Shown here in pieces: positions 1 through 8,271 of a stretch of DNA of 64,000 nucleotides. The stretch is from Hyphomicrobiales bacterium. Lineage in GTDB: Bacteria; Pseudomonadota; Alphaproteobacteria; Rhizobiales; Rhizobiaceae. The stretch covers positions 62,001 through 126,000 of the forward strand of contig UEIF01000030.1 in NCBI GenBank assembly GCA_900468805.1. Direction: 5' to 3'. Within the stretch, counting starts at the first letter, position 1. Every line of letters starts with the position of its first letter. The notes beneath the pieces are model-generated. The model ran no database searches. It was not told the DNA's origin and was given only the letters and a program-made list of their open reading frames with translations. The position numbers were made by a program, and so were the translations under genes.

Positions 1-618
1 GGGCAGTTCGGCATAGAGGCTCTTTGCCGGTTCATCGACGGTGCTGGTGCGTTCACCCGGCAGGACGACCGGGATCGGCGCCCACAGCAGGGTGGGCTTC
101 ACACCGGTCTGCAGGCTCTTTACCAGCATGGAGACCGAGCGGCGCATGGTTTCCTCGACATCGATATGCGGCGCGGTGCGATAGGTGGAGTACATGTCGA
201 GCGCGTCGAGGATGCGCTGGGTGACGTTGCCGTGCAGGTCGTAACTTGCCGAAACCATGCAATCATCGCCGACGAGCGCGCGGGCCGCGCTGATCCAGTC
301 GCCTTCCGCATCCTCCATGCCCTCGACATACATGGCGCCGTGCATGGCGAGATAGAGGCCGTCGAGCGGCAGAAGCGGTTTCAGGCGCTCGAGGAATTCG
401 GCCTTGAAGGCCTCATAGGTGTGACGGGCGACCGGGCCGCCGGCAATCGCGCGGGCATGGATCGTCGGCAGGAATTCGGCATCGTAATCCCGAAGGAACG
501 CAAAGTAGGGAGCGGCCAGCAGTTCCTCTCCGCGCACCACCCGGAAATCCTTCTCTTCGTTCAGGACGGGATTGTACGTGCTGCATTCGATGTGAATGCC
601 ACCGACGGCGATGCGCAT
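1..618 (-). CDS. M81 family (MlrC-type) metallopeptidase, 3' end cut off
   Basis: The first 206 codons are visible and the C-terminus lies beyond the left edge. The reading frame starts with MRIAVGGIHIE, and the His9/Glu11 pair resembles the HE(T/S)NTF-type metal-binding start of the MlrC (DUF1485/M81) family. It continues with LYLAMHGAM (His93) and YDLHGNVT (Asp127, His129), both typical of the family. Known members include the microcystin peptidase MlrC, but most are uncharacterised hydrolases acting on small peptides or amides. The start is 8 bp after the stop of the ROK regulator, so the two are probably one transcript. The divergent peptide importer suggests a role in using an imported peptide or peptide-like compound; that role is inferred. 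Confidence 0.85.
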   Translation of the reverse strand, partial: MRIAVGGIHIECSTYNPVLNEEKDFRVVRGEELLAAPYFAFLRDYDAEFLPTIHARAIAGGPVARHTYEAFKAEFLERLKPLLPLDGLYLAMHGAMYVEGMEDAEGDWISAARALVGDDCMVSASYDLHGNVTQRILDALDMYSTYRTAPHIDVEETMRRSVSMLVKSLQTGVKPTLLWAPIPVVLPGERTSTVDEPAKSLYAELP

Positions 619-626
619 GGGAAACC

Positions 627-1760
627 TCAGCTTATATTGGGGCCAATCAGAAAATTATGGGCGGCGATGCTGGCAGCCCCCCGCGCCCAGACGTCGCTAT
701 CGACGCGGCGGGTGCGGATTGGCGTCTGGCCGGCATAACGCGGGAGAACATTGGCTTCGATCGCCTGTTGCACGACCGTGCCGAACAGGCCATCGAAGGA
801 GCCATCGACGTGGGTGACGAGGATCATGCCGGGATCGTTCATCTGGATCAGATGCGAGATCGCCAGGCCGAGTGCTGCGCCGGCCTTGTGGATGATGGCG
901 ATCGCCTCGGCCGTGCCGTGCGAGGCTTCCTCTTCCAGTTCCGACAGCGAGGCGCATTTCAGGCCGGCGGTTCGCGCCATTTCCTTGATCGCCTTCATGG
1001 AAGCAATGGTATCCAGGCAGCCACGCTTGCCGCAGCGGCAGGGCGCGCCGCCCGGCTCTATCGTCGCATGGGCGATTTCGCCTGCGCCGCCATGATTGCC
1101 GCGATAGAGCCTGCCGTCGATGAAATGGGCGCAGCCGATGCCGTCTCCGAGTGAAACGACCGAGAAATTCGGCGTGTCGCGGGCAATGCCGAAGAGCTTC
1201 TCGCTGACGGCCACGGCCTTGGCGTCGTTCTCGATGAAGGTGTCGACGCCGCTCGCCTGACGGATGATATCGGCGAGCGGTACGTCCTGCCAGCCGAGCA
1301 GGGTGGATTGCACGCAGGTTGCCTGCTTTTCATCGACGAAGCCGGACAGCGCCACGCCAATGCCGGCAAGCTTCGAGCTTGCCTGCGGGTGGCCCTTCAG
1401 GATTTCCGGCAGGCAGTAGGCGATGGCATTGGCGATGACCTTGGGGTCGCGGGAATGGGGTAGTTGCTGACGGGCGATGATATTGCCGTTGAGGTCGCTG
1501 AGGATCATCGGCGCAGGATCTTCCAAAAGCGAGATGCCGATGAAGAAGGCGCATTCGGGTTTCAGGTCGAGCAGGACGGAGGGACGGCCCTGGCCGTAGA
1601 CCGTTTCCGTTTCATGCAGCACGCCGCGCTCGATCAGCTCGCGGGCAATGCCGCTCATCGCCGCCTTGCTCAGCCCGATCGCGGCCGCAAGGTCGGTCCG
1701 GCTGAGGGGACCGGACTCGCTTATGACCCGCAGAAGCTCGCGCTGCGATGAGTTGAACAT
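627..1760 (-). CDS. ROK family transcriptional regulator
   Basis: A 377-residue protein with an N-terminal MarR-like winged helix (about residues 5-60, LLRVISESGPLSRTDLAAA, then SKAAMSGIARELIERG) and a ROK sugar-kinase-like domain. The ROK signature near residues 225-265 includes GNHGGAGEIAH and the zinc-binding CRCGKRGCLD cluster. NagC, Mlc and XylR are the characterised relatives; most sense a sugar or sugar phosphate. Length and layout are normal. It is divergent from a peptide-type ABC importer and upstream of an M81 peptidase, so it most likely controls both. Inverted repeats in the shared promoter region are candidate operators. The effector cannot be read from the sequence. Confidence 0.9.
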   Translation of the reverse strand: MFNSSQRELLRVISESGPLSRTDLAAAIGLSKAAMSGIARELIERGVLHETETVYGQGRPSVLLDLKPECAFFIGISLLEDPAPMILSDLNGNIIARQQLPHSRDPKVIANAIAYCLPEILKGHPQASSKLAGIGVALSGFVDEKQATCVQSTLLGWQDVPLADIIRQASGVDTFIENDAKAVAVSEKLFGIARDTPNFSVVSLGDGIGCAHFIDGRLYRGNHGGAGEIAHATIEPGGAPCRCGKRGCLDTIASMKAIKEMARTAGLKCASLSELEEEASHGTAEAIAIIHKAGAALGLAISHLIQMNDPGMILVTHVDGSFDGLFGTVVQQAIEANVLPRYAGQTPIRTRRVDSDVWARGAASIAAHNFLIGPNIS

Positions 1761-1793
1761 TCAATTCCTGACCCTGTTGCTTCTGATTTTGCC

Positions 1794-1852
1794 TTGACAA
1801 TAAGTTCACAAAATGAACCAATCAATCAAAATAAATTACAAAAATTGATCAA
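1794..1852. promoter_or_regulatory. Divergent promoter region with candidate ROK operators
   Basis: A TTGACA hexamer lies at 1794-1799 on the plus strand. Just downstream is a perfect inverted repeat GTTCA-N5-TGAAC at 1804-1818, and an 8-bp palindrome TTGATCAA lies at 1845-1852. A further TTGAA-N2-TTCAA repeat at 1753-1764 overlaps the regulator start codon. The position between a ROK gene and the importer operon suggests operator sites. No clear -10 element was identified. Confidence 0.45.
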
Positions 1853-1897
1853 GGCCGACCGAAAGGCGGCTTCAAGAATCAACAAGAGGGTGAACCA

Positions 1898-3448
1898 ATG
1901 GAAATCATTCGCAAGAAATTTATTAGCACTCGCCAGTTTGCATTGAGCTGCGCCGTCGCCGGAGCGCTGTTTGCGCCGTTTTCCGCCTTCGCTTCCACGC
2001 TGACTGTCATGCAGACCGAAGCGCCGCGCTCGATGGATCCGGGCGATCAGACCGCGACGTTCACGGCCGCGGTTCTGGACCCGATGTATGAGGGGCTTCT
2101 CGCCCGCGCCAAAGGCCTTACTCTCCAGCCTGCGCTTGCTACGGAGTGGTCGAGCGACGATGCCGGCATCGTGTGGACCTTCAAACTGCGCCAGGGCGTA
2201 AAATTCCATGACGGCACGCCGTTCGATGCCGATGCCGTGGTCAAGAACTTTACCCGCCATCTCGACACCAAGCGCGGTCTTGCCGCCAGCGGCCGTCTGC
2301 GCACCTTCATCGACAGTGTCAGCGCTGTCGATCCTTCCACGGTGCAGTTCACTCTTAAAAAGCCTTATCCGGCCTTTCTCGCGCTTCTGACCACCGGCGC
2401 CTGCCTCATGGTCAGCCCGACCGCAGATGCTGCCGGCACGATCGGCAGCAAGGCAGTCGGCACCGGCCCCTACAAGCTGCAGGAATACAAGTCCGGCGAA
2501 TATGTGCTGGAAACGAAGAACACTGATTGGTGGGGAGGCGCGCCGAAAGGTGCCGACGAGATCAAGTGGACCTGGACGGCCGAGCCGTCGGTCATGAACA
2601 TGGCGCTGCAGACGGGTGATGCCGATATCGTCAATCCGCTGCCGGCCGCCTTTGCCAAGCAGCTCGCGGCCAACTCGGATATGAAGGTCAACAAGTCGGA
2701 TGGTTCGGCAGTGTTCTGGGTTTCGCTCAACACCAAGCTGAAGCCGCTCGACGATGTGCGTGTGCGCCAGGCTCTGAACTATGCGACCGACCGGGACGGC
2801 CTCGTCAAGGCGATCATGCAAGGCAATGCGACGCCGGCAAATTCGCCGTTGGCGCCGGTCACGCCCGGCTATGAGAAGACGCTTGCGCCCTACACCTATG
2901 ACGTCGACAAGGCGAAGAAGCTGCTCGCCGATGCCGGCTATCCCGATGGTTTCTCGATGACCACCCTCGTGCAGGAGCCCGAGGCACGCATTGGCGAACT
3001 GCTGCAGGCCATGTGGGCGAAGGCCGGGGTGAAGCTTGACGTGCAGCGCATGGAAAGCGGTGTCTGGGCAAAGGCCGCCTTTGCTGATCCGGCCGGCAAG
3101 GCGGCTGCCAATACGGGTTCGGTGATCGCCTCCTGGTCTTCTGGCGTCAACGGCGCCGACCTGCAGTTCCGGCCGCTCTACTATTCGGCAAGTGCTTCGC
3201 CTGCCAGCGCCAATCTCGGCTTTTTCAGCGATCCGAAGCTCGATGAGTTGATCGACAAGGCAGCCTCTACGCTGGACGAGAAGGCGCGCAATGCGGTCTA
3301 TGTCGATGCCCAAAAGGAGGTCAACGAGCAGGCGCCGCATGTTCTCCTCTATACGACGCAGGATCTCTATGCTGCCCGCAATAACGTGAAGGGTGCCTGG
3401 GTCATCCCGGGAGGCCAGGTCGTGGTCAAGGAAGCCACCAAGGACTGA
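1898..3448 (+). CDS. Peptide/nickel-type ABC transporter substrate-binding protein
   Basis: A 516-residue SBP_bac_5 family periplasmic binding protein (DppA/OppA-like). The N-terminus is a signal peptide with a basic start (MEIIRKKF), a hydrophobic stretch to about residue 28 and a likely cleavage after AFA. The family-typical GTGPYKLQEYKSGEYV stretch and a DxxAIxxKG-like central region are present, and the length is normal. An AAGAGGGTG ribosome-binding site precedes the ATG. It is the first gene of an operon with two permeases. The ligand could be a di- or oligopeptide or an unrelated compound, since this family is promiscuous; the divergent peptidase gene favours a peptide. Confidence 0.9.
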   Translation: MEIIRKKFISTRQFALSCAVAGALFAPFSAFASTLTVMQTEAPRSMDPGDQTATFTAAVLDPMYEGLLARAKGLTLQPALATEWSSDDAGIVWTFKLRQGVKFHDGTPFDADAVVKNFTRHLDTKRGLAASGRLRTFIDSVSAVDPSTVQFTLKKPYPAFLALLTTGACLMVSPTADAAGTIGSKAVGTGPYKLQEYKSGEYVLETKNTDWWGGAPKGADEIKWTWTAEPSVMNMALQTGDADIVNPLPAAFAKQLAANSDMKVNKSDGSAVFWVSLNTKLKPLDDVRVRQALNYATDRDGLVKAIMQGNATPANSPLAPVTPGYEKTLAPYTYDVDKAKKLLADAGYPDGFSMTTLVQEPEARIGELLQAMWAKAGVKLDVQRMESGVWAKAAFADPAGKAAANTGSVIASWSSGVNGADLQFRPLYYSASASPASANLGFFSDPKLDELIDKAASTLDEKARNAVYVDAQKEVNEQAPHVLLYTTQDLYAARNNVKGAWVIPGGQVVVKEATKD

Positions 3449-3509
3449 TGCGTATCCGGGCGGGCCGTGCATTGCGCCGCTCGCCTGATTCACTGACAAT
3501 GACGGTCCG

Positions 3510-4430
3510 ATGAAAGCCTATATTCTCAAGAAGCTGCTCGCATTGCCGTTGATCCTGATCGGTGTGTCGCTGCTCATCTTCATCGCCATCCGCGCGCTTC
3601 CCGGTGATCCGGCCCGCATGATGGCCGGCCCCGAAGCCACGCAGGAAGCGGTCGATAATATGCGCGCCCGGCTGGGGCTCGACCGCAGCATCGCCGAACA
3701 ATATGGTTCGTTTGCCTATGGCGCCGTCAGGGGCGATCTCGGCATGTCCCTCAAGTCGAAGCTGCCTGTCGTCGATGAAATCGCCGAGCGGATGCCCTTT
3801 ACGCTCGGCCTTGCGATCACCGCCTATCTGCTGGCGATCGCCATCGGTGTCCCGGCCGGCATGACCGGCGCGATCTACCGGCATGGCTGGCCGGACCAGG
3901 CCGTGATGTTGCTTGCCATCGCCGGCGCTTCCATCGCCAATTTCTGGCTGGCGCTAATGGCGATGAATACGTTCTCCGTCAGTCTCGGTTGGTTGCCGCT
4001 TCTCGGGGCCACCTCATGGAAGAGCTTCATCCTGCCGTCGATCACGCTCGCGGTGCTGCCGATGGCTGTCATCGCCCGCATGACGCGCTCCAGCATGATC
4101 GAGGTGCTGGCGCAGGATTATATCCGCACGGCGCGGGCCAAGGGTGTGGCGCCCAGCTCAATCTACTGGAGCCATGCGCTACGCAACGCGCTGATCCCGA
4201 TCGTCACCATCGTCGGCCTGAATTTCGGCAGTCTGATCGGCGGCGCCGTCGTCACCGAATCGGTCTTCAACTGGCCGGGCATCGGTCGCCTGCTGGTCGA
4301 TTCCGTGCGCTATCGCGACTATCCGGTCATTCAGGGTGTGACGCTGGTCGCTGTGACAGGCGTCGTCGTCATGAATTTCCTGGCGGAAATGATGATCGCT
4401 GCGCTCAACCCGAAGATAAGGTTCGACTGA
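3510..4430 (+). CDS. ABC transporter permease, DppB type
   Basis: A 306-residue inner-membrane permease with about six membrane segments. It begins with the DppB/OppB N-terminal helix (LLALPLILIGVSLLIF) followed by the ALPGDPARMMAGPEA stretch. The C-terminal half has the EAA-type coupling loop (TARAKGVAPSSIYWSHALRN) and the closing TESVFNWPGIGRLLVDS motif. It is the first of the two membrane subunits. Its TGA overlaps the next gene's ATG by one base (TGATG), so translation is coupled. No ATPase gene follows within the window. Confidence 0.92.
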   Translation: MKAYILKKLLALPLILIGVSLLIFIAIRALPGDPARMMAGPEATQEAVDNMRARLGLDRSIAEQYGSFAYGAVRGDLGMSLKSKLPVVDEIAERMPFTLGLAITAYLLAIAIGVPAGMTGAIYRHGWPDQAVMLLAIAGASIANFWLALMAMNTFSVSLGWLPLLGATSWKSFILPSITLAVLPMAVIARMTRSSMIEVLAQDYIRTARAKGVAPSSIYWSHALRNALIPIVTIVGLNFGSLIGGAVVTESVFNWPGIGRLLVDSVRYRDYPVIQGVTLVAVTGVVVMNFLAEMMIAALNPKIRFD

Positions 4431-5299
4431 TGGCGGTGAGCGAAGCGGAAAAGGTTGCGACCGGCAGCAGCGGTATGCGCCGCGCCTTGCGCTGGCTTGC
4501 GACGCATAAGGGCATCACTATCGGCGGCGGGCTGATAGGCATCATCGTGCTGATGGCAATCTTTGCGCCGCTCGTCACCTCGGCCGATCCCTATTCTCAG
4601 GATCTGCTTTCGACCATGCTGGAACCATCCTGGGAGCACCCCTTCGGCACCGATGACAATGGCCGGGATATTTTCGCCCGCGTGCTCTACGGCGCTCGTA
4701 TCTCGCTTTTAGAGGTCGTCCTCAGCGTCGGGCTCGCTATCGTCGTCGGCGTGCCGCTCGGCATTGTCTCGGGCATGACCGGGCGCTATGTCGACCAGGC
4801 GATCATGTGGTGCATGGATATCCTCTTCGCCTTCCCGGGCATCGTGCTTGCCATCTTGATCGTCAGCGTGCTCGGCACCAGCCTGGTGAACCTGCTGATC
4901 GCCATCGCGATCTTTTCGGTGCCGGTCTATGCGCGGCTCAGCCGCAACCTGACGCTCGGCCTCAAGGCGATGGATTATGTCGAAGCGGCGATCTCGATCG
5001 GCGTGTCGCGCCACCGAATCATGACGCATTACATCCTGCGCAACGCGATCGGCCCGATCATCGTGCAATCGACGCTGACGGCAGGCACGGTCATCCTGTC
5101 GGCCGCAAGTCTTTCCTTCCTCGGGCTCGGCGCGCAGCCGCCGCTTCCGGAATGGGGAGCGATGATGAGCGATGGCCGCAATTATCTCGGCCTCAACATC
5201 TATATGTCGCTCTTTCCGGGCCTTGCGATCATGGTCACCGTGCTCGGCTTCAACATTCTCGGCGACGGCCTGCGCGACCTACTCGATCCGCGGAAATAG
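4430..5299 (+). CDS. ABC transporter permease, DppC type
   Basis: A 289-residue permease starting MAVSEAEKVATG at the ATG that overlaps the dppB-like stop codon; longer in-frame readings upstream are antisense or shadow sequence within the preceding gene. It has an OppC N-terminal helix near residues 33-55, the HPFGTDDNGRDIFARVLYGARISL signature region, a coupling loop (IGVSRHRIMTHYILRNA) and the closing ASLSFLGLGAQPPLPEWG motif. It pairs with the DppB-type subunit. The operon ends here: a tRNA gene on the other strand follows 62 bp later, so the nucleotide-binding subunits must come from elsewhere, possibly left of the window. Confidence 0.92.
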   Translation: MAVSEAEKVATGSSGMRRALRWLATHKGITIGGGLIGIIVLMAIFAPLVTSADPYSQDLLSTMLEPSWEHPFGTDDNGRDIFARVLYGARISLLEVVLSVGLAIVVGVPLGIVSGMTGRYVDQAIMWCMDILFAFPGIVLAILIVSVLGTSLVNLLIAIAIFSVPVYARLSRNLTLGLKAMDYVEAAISIGVSRHRIMTHYILRNAIGPIIVQSTLTAGTVILSAASLSFLGLGAQPPLPEWGAMMSDGRNYLGLNIYMSLFPGLAIMVTVLGFNILGDGLRDLLDPRK

Positions 5300-5360
5300 C
5301 CAATGTGGGGCGTAGTGAGCCGCACTTTTCATCTAATCGGTTGGGAAAGTTTTGAGAAAC

Positions 5361-5435
5361 TGGAGCGGGCGAAGGGATTCGAACCCTCGACCCCAACCTT
5401 GGCAAGGTTGTGCTCTACCCCTGAGCTACACCCGC
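5361..5435 (-). tRNA. tRNA-Gly (anticodon GCC)
   Basis: On the minus strand this folds as a 75-nt cloverleaf. The acceptor stem is GCGGGTG with CGCCCGC, discriminator T, and the CCA end is encoded. The anticodon stem CAACC/GGTTG encloses loop TTGCCAA, giving anticodon GCC. The T arm contains GGTTCGAATCC. No intron is seen. Confidence 0.98.
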
Positions 5436-5692
5436 TCAATCCACACAGGTCCGGGGTAGTAAGTAGCGGACCGTGGGCGCCACCTTGCGGCGACGGGCGC
5501 TATATCGCCCAAACGATTTTCAAATGCAACAGGGAAATGACGGAAAAACGAAGAAAAGTTCGGATGGCGGAGAACCGGCTTCGGAAACGCCGCGAATGCA
5601 GGGCAACGCGTCGGTCCTGAAGATTGCCAAGCTCGCGAGGCGGACTTAAGCAGACAGTCCAATCTGCCTTACTCTTGTCTGATGGAATGATG

Positions 5693-6202
5693 ATGACCGA
5701 AAACAAGCCCAAGACTCGCCAGGATCTTCTCGCCTTTCTCGATGGCCTCGGCATCGCCCACAGTACCAAGGACCATGCGCCCGTCTTCACGGTAGCCGAA
5801 TCGGCGGCGCTGCGGGACGAGATCCCCGGCGGACACACCAAGAACCTGTTCGTGAAGGACAAGAAAGATCGTTATTTCCTGCTGACCGTGGAGGAAAATG
5901 CCGTCGTCGACCTCAAGCAGGTCCATACCATCATCGGCGCTTCCGGGCGCGTCTCTTTTGGCAAAGCCGAGAAGCTGATGGAATATCTTGGTGTCATTCC
6001 AGGCGCTGTGACCGCGCTCGGCGCGATCAACGATACCGGCAACAATGTCACCTTCGTGCTCGATGCGCATCTGATGCATGATGACATCGTCAACTGCCAT
6101 CCACTCTCCAACGACGCGACGACTTCGCTCGCCAGCGCCGATCTGATACGATTCATGGAAGCGACAGGGCATAAGCCGCTTGTCTTGAAAGTGACGTCCT
6201 GA
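5693..6202 (+). CDS. Prolyl-tRNA deacylase / YbaK-EbsC domain protein (PrdX/ProX type)
   Basis: A protein of about 169 residues that hydrolyses mischarged Ala-tRNA(Pro) or related products, a free-standing version of the editing domain of bacterial prolyl-tRNA synthetase. Support comes from GGHTKNLFVKDKK, the VDLKQVHTIIGASGRVSFGKAEKLMEYLGV block and PGAVTALGAINDTGN, all characteristic of PrdX. Three consecutive in-frame ATG codons (5687, 5690, 5693) follow a weak GGA; I chose the third because it gives the best spacing, and the other two add only two residues. It stands alone, with thioredoxin downstream. Confidence 0.88.
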   Translation: MTENKPKTRQDLLAFLDGLGIAHSTKDHAPVFTVAESAALRDEIPGGHTKNLFVKDKKDRYFLLTVEENAVVDLKQVHTIIGASGRVSFGKAEKLMEYLGVIPGAVTALGAINDTGNNVTFVLDAHLMHDDIVNCHPLSNDATTSLASADLIRFMEATGHKPLVLKVTS

Positions 6203-6260
6203 CATACGATTTTAGCGCTATCAGAGAGACGCCGGCAGATCGGCGCGGCGGGAGATATCT

Positions 6261-7232
6261 ATGAGCGGCAGCGACAATCCCTATAACGGCTCCTTCGGCA
6301 ACCAGATGTCGGCAACGGCAAGTTTCGGCACGACACCGCAGCCTGCGGTGGAGGGCGGCCATATCAAGGACACGACGACAGCGAATTTCACCAAGGACGT
6401 TCTGGAGGAATCGCGCAACCAGCCGGTGCTGGTCGATTTCTGGGCGCCCTGGTGCGGTCCGTGCAAGCAACTGACGCCGGTGCTCGAAAAGGTCGTCAAC
6501 GAGGGGCAGGGCCGCGTCAAGCTGGTCAAGATGAATATCGACGATCATCCGTCGATCGCCGGCCAGCTCGGCATCCAGTCCATTCCCGCCGTCATCGCCT
6601 TTGTCAACGGCCGCCCGGCCGACGGCTTCATGGGTGCGGTGCCGGAAAGCCAGGTCCGCCAGTTCATCGATCGCCTTGCAGGTCCTGCAGGCGCCGATCA
6701 GGCTGCTGAGATCGAGGGGGTTCTCACCGAAGCTGGCGAGTTGCTTGCTGCCGGGAACATCAATGAAGCGGGACAGCTTTATGGTGCCGTCATGCAGGCC
6801 GATCCGGAAAACACCAAGGCGCTTGCCGGCGTGGCCGAGTGCTTGATTGCGGCCGGTCAGCATGGTGAGGCCCGCCAGATGCTGAGCGAGCTGCCGGAAG
6901 AGCTTGCCAAGGATACCGGCATCCAGGCGGTTCTGAAGAAGCTCGACCAAATCGAAGAAGCCCGCAAGCTCGGCGATCCGATCGCCTTGGAACGCGAGTT
7001 GGCTCTGAACCCCGATCATCATGAAGCGCGCCTGAAGCTTGCCAAGATCCTCAATGTCGAAGGCAAGCGCGATGAGGCAGCCGAGCATCTGCTCACCATC
7101 ATGCGCAAGGACCGCACCTTCGATGATGACGGTGCCCGCCGCCAGCTCCTGCAGTTCTTCGAGGTCTGGGGTTTCAAGGATCCGGCGACGGTTTCGGCCC
7201 GCCGCAAGCTTTCCTCGATCCTGTTTTCCTGA
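6261..7232 (+). CDS. Thioredoxin-domain protein with TPR-like C-terminus (YbbN/CnoX type)
   Basis: A 323-residue cytoplasmic protein. The thioredoxin fold covers about residues 40-145 and carries an intact WCGPC active site (Cys65, Cys68). The C-terminal half (about 160-320) is helical with tetratricopeptide-like repeats (AGELLAAGNINEAGQLYGAVMQADPENTKALAG). This matches the YbbN/CnoX family, whose E. coli member is a holdase co-chaperone; unlike the E. coli protein this one keeps both active-site cysteines. A GGGAGATATCT stretch lies before the ATG. It heads a likely three-gene transcript with the Lon-like and Trm112-like genes. Confidence 0.92.
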   Translation: MSGSDNPYNGSFGNQMSATASFGTTPQPAVEGGHIKDTTTANFTKDVLEESRNQPVLVDFWAPWCGPCKQLTPVLEKVVNEGQGRVKLVKMNIDDHPSIAGQLGIQSIPAVIAFVNGRPADGFMGAVPESQVRQFIDRLAGPAGADQAAEIEGVLTEAGELLAAGNINEAGQLYGAVMQADPENTKALAGVAECLIAAGQHGEARQMLSELPEELAKDTGIQAVLKKLDQIEEARKLGDPIALERELALNPDHHEARLKLAKILNVEGKRDEAAEHLLTIMRKDRTFDDDGARRQLLQFFEVWGFKDPATVSARRKLSSILFS

Positions 7233-7333
7233 GTTTGCACCTTCGCCCTTGCGTTTTCAGACAAGGGCACCACATTTCTCGTCAGGGCGGACGCGTTAGA
7301 CGCGCCCGTCGCAAGAGTGCGGGACCAGTCTTC

Positions 7334-8005
7334 ATGCAAGTGGGCAATGCCAGATACCTGAAGCCCGGCGATCTACCGGACGAAATTGCTGTTTTTCCCC
7401 TGACAGGTGCGCTTCTCCTGCCTGCCGGGCAGTTGCCTCTCAATATCTTCGAACCGCGTTATCTTGCGATGTTCGATGCTGCGCTCACCGGAAACCGTCT
7501 GATCGGCATGGTGCAGCCGGCGCACGGCGAACATGAGGACAAGGCGCATGCGCCGGAACTTGCAGCTGTCGGCTGCCTTGGCCGGATCACCTCCTATGCC
7601 GAAACCGGTGATGGGCGTTATATCGTCTCGCTGACAGGCGTGTGCCGTTTCCGGCTGCTGGGGGAGCGATCGCACGGCCAGCCGTTCCGCACTTTCCGTA
7701 TCGCGCCGTTCATATCGGACCTTTCGGCCGAAAACGAGGAGGATGCCGTCGACCGCAATGCGCTGCTGACGGCCTTCAAGGCCTATCTCGACGCCAACAA
7801 GCTGGAGGCGGACTGGGAGAGCGTGGAGCGTGCCAGCAACCTCACCCTCGTCAATTCGCTCGCCATGATGTCGCCCTTCGGCCCGGCCGAAAAGCAGGCG
7901 CTCCTTGAGGCACCCGATCTGAAGACCAGGGCGGAAACCCTGATCGCCATTACCGAAATCGTGCTCGCTCGCGTTTTCGGCGATTCCGACACCGTGTTGC
8001 AGTAG
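7334..8005 (+). CDS. Lon N-terminal (LON substrate-binding) domain protein
   Basis: A 223-residue protein made only of the Lon N-terminal (PUA-like) domain, without AAA or protease parts. It starts MQVGNARYLKPGDLPDEIAV, then IAVFPLTGALLLPAGQLPLNIFEPRYLAM, the usual family start (xFPLxxxVLxPGxxLPLxIFEPRYxxM). The frame stays open about 100 bp further upstream, but alignment with the family start and reduced coding quality upstream favour this ATG. Free-standing LON-domain proteins are widespread and of uncertain function; substrate recognition is inferred from the homology. Confidence 0.9.
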   Translation: MQVGNARYLKPGDLPDEIAVFPLTGALLLPAGQLPLNIFEPRYLAMFDAALTGNRLIGMVQPAHGEHEDKAHAPELAAVGCLGRITSYAETGDGRYIVSLTGVCRFRLLGERSHGQPFRTFRIAPFISDLSAENEEDAVDRNALLTAFKAYLDANKLEADWESVERASNLTLVNSLAMMSPFGPAEKQALLEAPDLKTRAETLIAITEIVLARVFGDSDTVLQ

Positions 8006-8012
8006 AGGCGCC

Positions 8013-8201
8013 GTGGACGAAAAGCTGAGCCGGGTCGATCCCAAACTTCTCGAACTTCTCGTCTGCCCGCTCACCAAGGGGCGGCTTTCCTATGACCGCG
8101 AGCATAATGAGCTGGTTTCGGAAAAGGCGCGGCTTGCCTATCCGATCAGGGACGGCATTCCGATCATGCTGGTTTCGGAAGCGCGCACGCTCGAGGACTG
8201 A
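8013..8201 (+). CDS. Trm112/UPF0434 family small protein
   Basis: A 62-residue protein with a GTG start 7 bp after the Lon-domain gene. It has the LLVCPLTKGRLSYD start and the AYPIRDGIPIML ending typical of the YcaR/UPF0434 (Trm112-like) family. It keeps only one of the cysteines of the zinc-binding form (CPLT), as is common in this bacterial group. Eukaryotic Trm112 activates methyltransferases; whether the bacterial proteins do is not settled. Confidence 0.88.
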   Translation: MDEKLSRVDPKLLELLVCPLTKGRLSYDREHNELVSEKARLAYPIRDGIPIMLVSEARTLED

Positions 8202-8204
8202 TTT

Positions 8205-8267
8205 CTAGAGAATTTCTTTGTTTTTATGCAATTCCAAAACCGCTGCACCCTTTGCTGGAATTGCTCT
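8205..8267 (-). repeat. Palindromic intergenic element of rhizobial type
   Basis: A convergent gap with a perfect 9-bp inverted repeat: GCAATTCCA at 8228-8236 and TGGAATTGC at 8256-8264. Read on the minus strand it runs AGAGCAATTCCAGCAAAG, a GCAGCGGTTTT core, then GGAATTGC and an A-rich tail. This resembles dispersed elements I recognise from Rhizobium, Sinorhizobium and Agrobacterium intergenic DNA, but I cannot assign a family name. It may also act as a terminator for both flanking genes. Confidence 0.55.
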
Positions 8268-8271
8268 CATT

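Noticed and set aside
1826..3499. A 557-codon open frame on the minus strand opposite the peptide-binding protein gene
   Set aside because: It mirrors a clear SBP_bac_5 gene with signal peptide and ribosome-binding site; the antisense translation has no family-like blocks and is explained by GC-rich third positions.
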